From CBDFGE01 sp965247055 (GTDB lineage: Bacteria; Chloroflexota; Dehalococcoidia; Lucifugimonadales; JAGWBF01), in the NCBI GenBank assembly GCA_965247055.1, contig CBDFGE010000005.1, forward strand, positions 372,001 to 436,000: 64,000 bases of DNA, in the 5' to 3' direction. Positions 42,806-49,718 of the stretch are shown piece after piece. Made by a program: the position numbers and the translations under genes. The notes under the pieces are model-generated. The model was not told the origin of the DNA, ran no database searches, and saw only the letters and a list, made by a program, of their open reading frames with translations. Positions within the stretch are counted from its first letter, which is position 1; each line of letters begins with the position of its first letter.

Positions 42806-43741
42806 ATGAGCGGTCGTGCAGAACCGTTGCGACTAATGGAGACCTTCCGGTCGCTCTTCTATACGCCCATGTACGTGGCGGTAGCGGGTGGCTTCCTGGA
42901 GGGAGAGGGCCTGGACATCCAGTTCTCCACCTATCCCCCGGGACACAGCAGGCTGAGCCCGCTGACCGAGGGAATCGCCGACATCATACAGACCGGCCCG
43001 ACTCCCAGCATGGTCGCCGCCGATGCCGGAGCCAAGGACGTGGCGGTCCACTTTGTCGAGATAAATAGCCGCGACGGGTTCTTCCTTGTGGGCCGAGCCC
43101 CCGAGGGCCAGTTCCGGTGGACGGACCTCAACGGTGCCACCCTGATCCCCGTCGGAACCCTTCTTCTCCCCAAGGCTTCCCTCCGGTACGCGCTGAAGAG
43201 ACAGAGTGTTGATATGTCGGAGGTCAGCTTGGTGGATGGGCTATCGATCCCAGAGGCGATGGACGCCTTCAGGCGAGGAGAGGGCGACTTCATCCAGGTC
43301 CCCCAGCCCGCCACGGAGCAGCTAGTCCAGGAGGGCTCGGGGCACCTGGCCGCGGCGTTGGGGCCGGTAACTGGCCACGTCTCCTACAGCTCCTTCGCCA
43401 CAACACGCCCCTTTCTTCGGGAGAAGGGGGACACGGTGCAGCGGTTCACCGACGGAATCTACAAGGCCCAGCGATGGCTGGCGACGCACAACGCCGAGAC
43501 GGTGGCCGACGTGGTCTCGCCTTTCTTTCCTGATGTGGAACGGGCGGTGGTGGTGGGGGCCGTGGACCGCTATAAGGCGCAAGATACCTGGGCAACCGAC
43601 CCACTACTGCGGGAAGACGGGTACGACACCCTGCAGGCCATCTTGCTGGGAGGCGGCCTGGTGCGTTCTCCCCAGCCCTACGAGCGCATTGTCGAGACGA
43701 GCTTCGCCCGAAGAGCTATCGAGAAAGCTGAGACTGGATAG
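42806..43741 (+). CDS. NMT1/THI5-like (SsuA-type) substrate-binding protein
   Basis: 311 residues. The fold of periplasmic binding protein type 2 is suggested by MYVAVAGGFLEGEGLDIQFST, followed by GIADIIQTGPTPSMVAADAGA and LNGATLIPVGTLLLPKASLRYAL. ABC-type sulfonate, taurine or nitrate binders and thiamine-pyrimidine precursor proteins look like this. No signal peptide or lipobox is present and no permease or ATPase gene is adjacent, which is odd for a transport receptor; a cytosolic ligand-binding or enzymatic role should be considered. AGGAGAGGCGGC precedes the ATG. Its 3' end faces the second dehalogenase-like gene. Confidence 0.75.
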   Translation: MSGRAEPLRLMETFRSLFYTPMYVAVAGGFLEGEGLDIQFSTYPPGHSRLSPLTEGIADIIQTGPTPSMVAADAGAKDVAVHFVEINSRDGFFLVGRAPEGQFRWTDLNGATLIPVGTLLLPKASLRYALKRQSVDMSEVSLVDGLSIPEAMDAFRRGEGDFIQVPQPATEQLVQEGSGHLAAALGPVTGHVSYSSFATTRPFLREKGDTVQRFTDGIYKAQRWLATHNAETVADVVSPFFPDVERAVVVGAVDRYKAQDTWATDPLLREDGYDTLQAILLGGGLVRSPQPYERIVETSFARRAIEKAETG

Positions 43742-43779
43742 GGGCCGGTCCCGGCACGGCTTTTGGCATGCCCCAGGTC

Positions 43780-45042
43780 TTAGTCCTGAGGCGATGGTGT
43801 ACCCACCGGCCTGGTCACATACTTGTGTATCTGTCCCTTGAACTCCCGCAGGATGGCGTCGCCTTCCGGGCCTCCGGGGACCTTGCCCTCTTTGATCTTC
43901 TCCTTCAGCTCCTCGAATAGCACATCCTCGGTCCTGCCGTGGGGAAACCTGAAGAACTCGTTGTTGAACCTGGGAAGCTCCCCCGGCCCGAAGTAGCCCA
44001 TCTCGCCCAGGTTGTACCCCTCCAGCAGGTGGGTGCCCTTGCCCAGCACCTGCCCGGTCTCGATGTAGTGGTCCATCACATCCTTCATGCCGTAGCGCTG
44101 GATGGGGCAGACCTTCATGCATACGCCGCAGTTCTCGTAGCGGGCCATCACGGGGTGGCAGCGACGGCGGATTAGCTTGTGCTTCTCCGCGCCCCGCCAC
44201 CAGATCTTGTCCCTCATGAGGGCGCGACCCGGGCAGCGGTTCACGCACACCTGGCATATGTTGCAGAAGGAGTGAATGCCGTAGTCTATAGGCTGGTCGT
44301 AGGTTACTGGGGCATCGGTGGTGATCACGCACAGCCTCGCCCGCGAGCCGAAGTGGGGGGAGAGAAGCTGGCCGTTGGCCCCAAGCTGCCCCAGCCCCGC
44401 CTCCACGAACATGGGTATGTAGGGAGCGCTCCCGTCGTTGGGAGTGTGGACCTGGGCATAGTAGCCCAGGCTCCTGATATAGTCGGCCAGCTCCAGGGCC
44501 AGCGCGCCCATCTTTCTATAGGTGCCGAAGTGGGGCCCCTCTGCCCACATGCTGGGCGCCGACTGGGTGGGCTCGTACTCCTGCTCCATGGCCAGGCAGA
44601 TGGCGCTGGGGAACTTGACCCAGTCCCTCTTGTGCTTGTAGGCGTAGCGCCGGTCGAAGCGGGTGATGCCCACCTCGCCGTACCCCAGCTCCCTGGCCTT
44701 CTGCTTGATCTCCTGGGAGACGTCCTTCCCCGGCACCGGCGCCGCCGTGGGCTCGATCTCGGCCGTATCCCTGGCCTCGATAACGATAGGTGTGTTCAGC
44801 CGGTTGTGAACTTTGTACCTCTCCAGCTGCTCCTCGTTGGAGACGGAGAACAGCCACTCGGCGTCGGCGGTGAACTCGACGATCTGGCTCTCGAGAGGGT
44901 ATTCCCGGCTGTAGAAGTCCACCTCGTGGGGGTTCTGGACGATACCTGGGACCGATTCCAGCTCCTCGGGAACCTTGATGGTCACCGGCTCGTCGCTGGC
45001 CCTCCTGCCGGGGCGGGTCACCGAGTGTCCGATCTTCAGCAT
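43780..45042 (-). CDS. Reductive dehalogenase-like cobalamin/Fe-S protein, copy 2
   Basis: 420 residues from the ATG ending at 45042 (GGAGGGGG upstream). It is a close paralogue of copy 1 over its whole length, sharing MLKIGHSVTRPGR, VPGIVQNPHEVDFYSREYPL, the two 4Fe-4S motifs (CNICQVCVNRCPG and CGVCMKVCPIQ) and EMGYFGPGELPRFNNEFF. Differences concentrate around residues 50-90 and at the C-terminus, so the substrate pocket or a partner site may differ. It too lacks a Tat signal and an rdhB neighbour. It is convergent with copy 1 across a 3.4-kb interval that holds a transporter, an amidotransferase-like gene and a binding protein. Confidence 0.82.
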   Translation of the reverse strand: MLKIGHSVTRPGRRASDEPVTIKVPEELESVPGIVQNPHEVDFYSREYPLESQIVEFTADAEWLFSVSNEEQLERYKVHNRLNTPIVIEARDTAEIEPTAAPVPGKDVSQEIKQKARELGYGEVGITRFDRRYAYKHKRDWVKFPSAICLAMEQEYEPTQSAPSMWAEGPHFGTYRKMGALALELADYIRSLGYYAQVHTPNDGSAPYIPMFVEAGLGQLGANGQLLSPHFGSRARLCVITTDAPVTYDQPIDYGIHSFCNICQVCVNRCPGRALMRDKIWWRGAEKHKLIRRRCHPVMARYENCGVCMKVCPIQRYGMKDVMDHYIETGQVLGKGTHLLEGYNLGEMGYFGPGELPRFNNEFFRFPHGRTEDVLFEELKEKIKEGKVPGGPEGDAILREFKGQIHKYVTRPVGTPSPQD

Positions 45043-45172
45043 TGTCTTCCCCCTCCGGTGGCTTAGAATCCTTCCTGCAGCCCCCCTGCGAAGGTCCTTG
45101 GGGCGGGTGGCTGCCACAACTACAGCAAGCAGGAACGCCGGCACAAGCGATGCGGGCCCCAGCCGAGTGCCC

Positions 45173-45556
45173 CTAACGCCGTGTGAGGAACCCCGACTCT
45201 GGGTAGACCTGGCGGTACACCAGCGCGGTTATAGGCACGTTGGGGACCACATGCCTACTCCACTCGGTGGGATTGGTGAGGAACGCCTGGTATTCCGGGC
45301 TGTGGAGGACATCTTCCGTCTCCAGCTCGAAGATGGCCAGGTAGCGTGGATAGAACCTGGGCTCACCCCTGGCGGCGAATATCTCCCCTCGTAGGGCCGG
45401 AGACGACACGTACCGCCGGGCGCTCACGACCCCTGGCACCCGCCTTAGCTCGTCCGCCAGGTGCTCCTCGTTGTACCAGCGGTTCAGCTCATCGTCCCAT
45501 TCCGGGGACGGGTCCGCGGTCACGATCAGTAGCGCTTTACCGGTGGCCTCAGCCAT
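45173..45556 (-). CDS. Small dimeric alpha/beta-barrel (DUF4286/EthD-like) protein
   Basis: 127 residues. The segment LLIVTADPSPEWDDELNRWYNEEHLADELR followed by PGVVSARRYV is typical of small EthD-like or DUF4286 proteins that adopt the ferredoxin-like barrel fold. YPRYLAIFELETEDVL fits the second half. Such proteins degrade or bind hydrophobic metabolites; no catalytic residue can be assigned. AGGAGGTCTGCC precedes the ATG. It lies 130 bp upstream of dehalogenase-like copy 2 on the same strand, possibly in one transcript. Confidence 0.65.
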   Translation of the reverse strand: MAEATGKALLIVTADPSPEWDDELNRWYNEEHLADELRRVPGVVSARRYVSSPALRGEIFAARGEPRFYPRYLAIFELETEDVLHSPEYQAFLTNPTEWSRHVVPNVPITALVYRQVYPESGFLTRR

Positions 45557-45628
45557 GGCAGACCTCCTGTGAAGCCGCAGTAGACCAACGCCAAGCGACC
45601 CGGACCCCTCGCCTATCCAGTGAAGGCA

Positions 45629-45657
45629 CCGGCTGGCGAGACTTACTCGCCAGCCGG
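45629..45657 (-). terminator. Hairpin between the VOC and EthD-like genes
   Basis: CCGGCTGGCGAG (45629-45640) pairs with CTCGCCAGCCGG (45646-45657) around the loop ACTTA, a perfect 12-bp stem. It follows the VOC gene that ends at 45770 on the minus strand. No U-tract is visible. Confidence 0.5.
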
Positions 45658-45769
45658 GCCGGATGTACAGTACAGGACCGGACGGGCTCTCTTGCGCCTG
45701 GTCCCTTGGTGAGTCGAGAAACGCCGGCGGGGACCGATGCCTTCCTCGACCTGTCCGCCGGAAGGTAGC

Positions 45770-46234
45770 CTATCGTTTGTACTGGAACTCGTCAAACTGG
45801 ACCATTATCCCATCGGGGTCCAGGAGGAAGACCGTATGGTAGTGACCCGACGCGTCGGCCAAACTCTCGGGTGGGGACGACGCTTTCACCCCTTTTGACA
45901 TAAGCTCCTTGGTGAGCTCTTCCACGTTGGGCACGGTAAAGGATAGATGGGTGACACCAATCTGGTCCAGCCTTATGCCCGTGCCGTCGGGCGGATCGCC
46001 GAGGAACTGCTCCAGCCATATCTGCGGACGGACGTCCCCTTCGCCATAAGCCATCTCCACCGCCCTCACCCTTCCCGAGTGCTTGTTCTTGCAGCTAAGG
46101 CTAACGGGGGGAACGGTGGCGTCGGCGCCATGCTCACCCACGATTCGGAAGCCCAGCAGGTCCCGGTAGAAGGCCAGTGATTTTTCCAGATCGGCTACGC
46201 AGATGGATACGTGGGATACTCCCAGAGCCGGCAT
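45770..46234 (-). CDS. VOC family (glyoxalase/dioxygenase-like) protein 2
   Basis: 154 residues from an ATG with GGAGGAGAAGTT upstream; a longer frame to 46381 is rejected. Both VOC half-modules are clear: GVSHVSICVADLEKSLAFYRDLLGFRIV with the first metal His, IGVTHLSFTVPNVEELTKEL with the second, and FLLDPDGIMVQFDEFQ with the terminal Glu. These residues suggest a working metal site. It could be a methylmalonyl-CoA-epimerase-like or ring-cleaving enzyme. It is unrelated in detail to the VOC protein at 37670. Confidence 0.85.
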   Translation of the reverse strand: MPALGVSHVSICVADLEKSLAFYRDLLGFRIVGEHGADATVPPVSLSCKNKHSGRVRAVEMAYGEGDVRPQIWLEQFLGDPPDGTGIRLDQIGVTHLSFTVPNVEELTKELMSKGVKASSPPESLADASGHYHTVFLLDPDGIMVQFDEFQYKR

Positions 46235-46458
46235 AACTTCTCCTCCTTGGTGGTGATTCCGATGACCGGGTATCGCACCGCCCGAGGCGAGCACAACGTG
46301 CTGGACCGAATACTGTCCGTCAAGAAGGTCCCGAGTCTGGCGTGTCGGTGCCCACCCACAGGGTGTACCCGGCGAGAGCAATTGTAGTGGCGCCCTCGGG
46401 GTCTGTCAAGCGCGCGAATTGCCTTATAAAGAAGCGCGCTACGCCTCCACACCGGTTC

Positions 46459-46467
46459 TGATATACT
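46459..46467 (+). promoter_or_regulatory. Extended -10 element upstream of the hydantoinase gene
   Basis: TGA followed by TATACT, 27 bp before the ATG at 46495. No convincing -35 hexamer is present. Confidence 0.45.
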
Positions 46468-46494
46468 GCCTTATCATGGTTGCCAGGAGGGCGT

Positions 46495-47925
46495 ATGATC
46501 GACCTCACTATCAAAGGCGGCGAGGCGGTGACCCCATGGGGGGTCGGTATGTGGGATGTGGCCGTAGAAGGAGAGAGGATCGCCGCAGTAGCTGCCCCGG
46601 GCACCCTCGTCTACGACGGCGCCCGGGTGATCGATGCCACGGGCAAGGTCGTGGTACCCGGAGGCATTGAGCCCCATGCCCACGCGGCGATGCCCATATG
46701 GGGACACCAGGGACTGGAGACCTCTCCCCCCGATCTGATCAGCAGGGCGGCCCTCTTCGGCGGAACCACCACCATGACCGACTTCGCCATCCAGCAGGGC
46801 AACCTGGACATATTTCAGGCGCTGGAGCAGCGGAGGGCCAGGTGGAGAGGCAACACCTACTGCGACTACTCGTTCCACTGCATGCTCCGGGGAGCGGTCC
46901 CTTCCCGGGTCATAGGCCAGGTGAGGGAAGCGATAGAGGCCGGCTTCCCGACCTTCAAGGTCTTCACCACCAACGTTAACTCTCTGGCCAGCAGGCCAGT
47001 GGAGCAGCGGGGGATGATGGGCATGGGACACATCTCGGCGCTTATGGAGCAGACAGCGGCCCATGGTGGCCTGGTGCTCGTCCACGCGGAGGACGATGAC
47101 ATCGTCCAGTACATGTACGACAAGCTGACGGCGGAGGAGCGCACCGAGTGGTACAATCTCCATGAGGTGCACAATAATATGTCCGAGGACCTCTCCTTTC
47201 ATCGCGTCCTGAGGGCGGCGGAGTGGAGCGGGGCATCAGTGTACTTCGTTCACGTGAGCGCCAAGGAGGGGGTGCAGGCTATTCGAGAGGCCAGGGGCAG
47301 GGGTCTGCCGGTCTACGGCGAGACCCTCCACAACTATGTAAGCTTCACCTCCGAGGACTACAAGAAACCCGACGGCATGAAGTACCACACTTATCCCTCC
47401 CTGAAGTCCGAGGAGGACCGGCTGGTCCTGTGGGATGGGCTGCTAAAGGGCGGGATCAACAGCATGGGCACCGACGAATACTGCACCGACTTTGCCACCA
47501 AGCTAAAGGGACGGACGATTCACGATGTTGTGGGTGGCCATAACGGTGCCGAGACCCGCATGGGCATAACCTACAGCGAGGGGGTTGTCAAACGTGGCAT
47601 GTCCCTCCAGCGGTTCGTGGACGTATCCTCCGCCAACGCCGCTCGGATCATGGGCTACTACCCCCGCAAGGGTGCCATCGCGCCGGGAAGCGACGCTGAT
47701 ATCGTGCTGATCGACCCCACCATCCATAAGACCCTCTCCATGGACGACCTCCACATCGGCGACTACAGCATCTGGGAGGGATGGGAGGTCACCGGCTGGC
47801 CCGTTACCACTATCCTGAGGGGCAAGGTGGTGGTGGATGGAGGGCGGTTCTTCGGCGACCCCCGCGACGGGCAACTGGTACCCAGGAAAATCGAACCTGC
47901 CATCTTCGGTGGGCCGGCCTGCTAG
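46495..47925 (+). CDS. Dihydropyrimidinase / hydantoinase-like amidohydrolase
   Basis: 476 residues of the cyclic amidohydrolase family, which open hydantoins and dihydropyrimidines. The ATG at 46495 has AGGAGGGCGT upstream. Metal-site motifs are VVVPGGIEPHAHAAM, FPTFKVFTTN (the carbamylated-lysine strand), VLVHAEDDD and VYFVHVSAKEG, with GTDEYCTDFAT for the catalytic Asp. The C-terminal part GAIAPGSDADIVLIDP is typical. In contrast to allantoinase, the ligand pattern is closest to dihydropyrimidinase. It stands alone on the plus strand behind its own promoter-like element. Confidence 0.9.
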   Translation: MIDLTIKGGEAVTPWGVGMWDVAVEGERIAAVAAPGTLVYDGARVIDATGKVVVPGGIEPHAHAAMPIWGHQGLETSPPDLISRAALFGGTTTMTDFAIQQGNLDIFQALEQRRARWRGNTYCDYSFHCMLRGAVPSRVIGQVREAIEAGFPTFKVFTTNVNSLASRPVEQRGMMGMGHISALMEQTAAHGGLVLVHAEDDDIVQYMYDKLTAEERTEWYNLHEVHNNMSEDLSFHRVLRAAEWSGASVYFVHVSAKEGVQAIREARGRGLPVYGETLHNYVSFTSEDYKKPDGMKYHTYPSLKSEEDRLVLWDGLLKGGINSMGTDEYCTDFATKLKGRTIHDVVGGHNGAETRMGITYSEGVVKRGMSLQRFVDVSSANAARIMGYYPRKGAIAPGSDADIVLIDPTIHKTLSMDDLHIGDYSIWEGWEVTGWPVTTILRGKVVVDGGRFFGDPRDGQLVPRKIEPAIFGGPAC

Positions 47926-48036
47926 GAGTTGCCCCAAGCCCGAAGAGCCAGGGACCCCGAGGCCCCATCCCTGGGGTTACAAGAAGGGTAGCAACCCTGA
48001 AGCTATGTTGGGTTAGGAAGGGCGGAAAGAGGTGGC

Positions 48037-48537
48037 ATGACGCAACCGACAGAGCAGGGCAAACAGCTACCGGGGTGGGCGCAGGGCGACCCGTTAATGG
48101 AGTGGTACGCCACGGAGATATGGGGCAGACGCCTCGAGAATGACGACACCCTGTTCGAGACGATGAGCCTCCAGGTGTTCCAGGCAGGCCTTAGCTGGCG
48201 CATGATTCTCAACCGTCGGGATGCCTTCCGTAGGGCTTTTCACGGCTGGCGGATCGACGAGGTGGCGGCGATGGCCCCCCCGAGCGTGGACCGGATGCTT
48301 CAAGACGCCTCGATTATCCGTAACCGGAAGAAGATCGAGGCCTGCATAGACAACGCCCGCACTATCCAGGGTATCCAGCGGGAGCACGGCTCCTTCTGCG
48401 ATTGGTTTTACACTGTCATGGAAGGGGACGACCTTCCCACTCTCCAGCGGACTCTGCGAAAGCAGTTCAAGTTCATGGGGCCGGAGATAGCGAGAATGTG
48501 GCTGATGGCTTGCGGCCGCATCCCCTCCAGCGACTGA
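48037..48537 (+). CDS. tag: DNA-3-methyladenine glycosylase I family protein
   Basis: 166 residues. The core DTLFETMSLQVFQAGLSWRMILNRRDAFRRAF, then IIRNRKKIEACIDNARTIQ, matches Tag, a helix-hairpin-helix glycosylase that removes 3-methyladenine. Two differences from E. coli Tag are visible: the segment L-E-G-Q-Q-A-G-L-S-W reads L-Q-V-F-Q-A-G-L-S-W, so the recognition Glu is Gln, and the cysteine/histidine residues that bind zinc are missing. It is shorter than E. coli Tag by about 20 residues at the C-terminus. Activity should not be assumed. GAGGTGGC precedes the ATG. Confidence 0.82.
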   Translation: MTQPTEQGKQLPGWAQGDPLMEWYATEIWGRRLENDDTLFETMSLQVFQAGLSWRMILNRRDAFRRAFHGWRIDEVAAMAPPSVDRMLQDASIIRNRKKIEACIDNARTIQGIQREHGSFCDWFYTVMEGDDLPTLQRTLRKQFKFMGPEIARMWLMACGRIPSSD

Positions 48538-48595
48538 ACTGACGCGTCGGTAATCCGCCAGATAGGAACTCGATACCGCTACAAGGAGGCTTCCA

Positions 48596-49696
48596 ATGGC
48601 ACCCGAGAGAGTGCGCATCGGCATAGTGGGGGCCAGCCCACACCGTGGCTGGGGCAAGAGGGCACATCTTCCGGCGCTGCTGGGGCTGCCCGAGTACGAT
48701 CTGATGGCCGTATGTACCCAGAGCCGGGAGACGGCGGAAGAGTCGGCGAAGCACTATGGAGTGCGCATGGCCTTCCACGACTACCACGAGATGGTGAACC
48801 ATCCCGATATCGAGCTGGTCAGCGTGAACGTGCGGGTTCCCCGCCACTATCCCATCGTTAAGGCCGCACTGGAGGCGGGCAAGCACGTCTTCTGCGAGTG
48901 GTCGCTGGGCGCGAACCTTGAGGAGACGGAGCAGCTCGCAGCCCTGGCCCGCTCCCACAACGCATGCCACGTGATCGGTCTGCAGGGCCGGTTCGTCCCC
49001 GGCGCCCAGCGTCTCAAGGAGCTGTTGGACGAGGGGTACGTTGGAGAGGTCCTCTCTTGCAACATGACCACCTTCTTCCCGGGCATTTTTGAATACGGCC
49101 TCGACCGGGCCTGGTACGCCGACCGGAGGAACGGTGTGAACACCCTGACCATAGCTGGGGCTCACGCGATCGATGTCCTCTGCTTTTGTCTTGGGGAGTT
49201 CAGGGAGGTCTCGGCCAGGGTCGCGGTCCGGGTCCCGGTGTGGCGGACCGGCGAGCTCGGGGGAACGGTGGACGTGGACTCTCCCGACAACGTGCTGTTC
49301 AGCGGCCACCTCACCAGCGGCGCCGTCGCGTCGGTCCACGTCTCCACGGTCCCGTGGCACGGCACCGGCTTCCGGATCGAAGTCTACGGGAGGGAGGGCA
49401 CCCTGGTGGCCGGATGGTCCGGCCCGACTTTCTTCGGCCAGATGTGGCTTCAGGGAAGCCGCGACCGGGAGGGGGTCTTGGGGGACATTCCCATACCGGA
49501 CCGGTTGACGTGGGTGCCCGAGGGGGTGCCCCGGGGAGAGGCCTTCAACGTCGGCCAGCTATACAACCGCCTGGCTGGGGCCATACGGGAGGGCCGGTCT
49601 TTGCAGCCCGACTTCGATCACGCGGCGAGAAGGTACCGCCTGCTGGATGCTATACAGCGCTCATCGGACCTGCGCAAGGCCGTCACGGTACCCTGA
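48596..49696 (+). CDS. Gfo/Idh/MocA family oxidoreductase (Gal80-like)
   Basis: 366 residues with an N-terminal Rossmann fold (VRIGIVGASPHRGWGKRAHLPAL) and a C-terminal beta-sheet dimer domain. The family's E-K-P catalytic motif reads CEWSLGANLEE, so the usual lysine is Trp, as in Gal80-like members, which bind NAD(P) but often act as sensors. Function could be dehydrogenation of a sugar or a regulatory role. AAGGAGGCTTCCA precedes the ATG. It is on the plus strand 58 bp after tag and convergent with the following CoA-transferase. Confidence 0.85.
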   Translation: MAPERVRIGIVGASPHRGWGKRAHLPALLGLPEYDLMAVCTQSRETAEESAKHYGVRMAFHDYHEMVNHPDIELVSVNVRVPRHYPIVKAALEAGKHVFCEWSLGANLEETEQLAALARSHNACHVIGLQGRFVPGAQRLKELLDEGYVGEVLSCNMTTFFPGIFEYGLDRAWYADRRNGVNTLTIAGAHAIDVLCFCLGEFREVSARVAVRVPVWRTGELGGTVDVDSPDNVLFSGHLTSGAVASVHVSTVPWHGTGFRIEVYGREGTLVAGWSGPTFFGQMWLQGSRDREGVLGDIPIPDRLTWVPEGVPRGEAFNVGQLYNRLAGAIREGRSLQPDFDHAARRYRLLDAIQRSSDLRKAVTVP

Positions 49697-49718
49697 GGCA
49701 CGGCCTGGGCGGGCCGGC

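Noticed and set aside
47948..47974. Hairpin CCAGGGA / TCCCTGG after the hydantoinase gene
   Set aside because: The stem is only 7 bp, competes with an alternative pairing and lacks a U-tract, so it is too weak to call a terminator.
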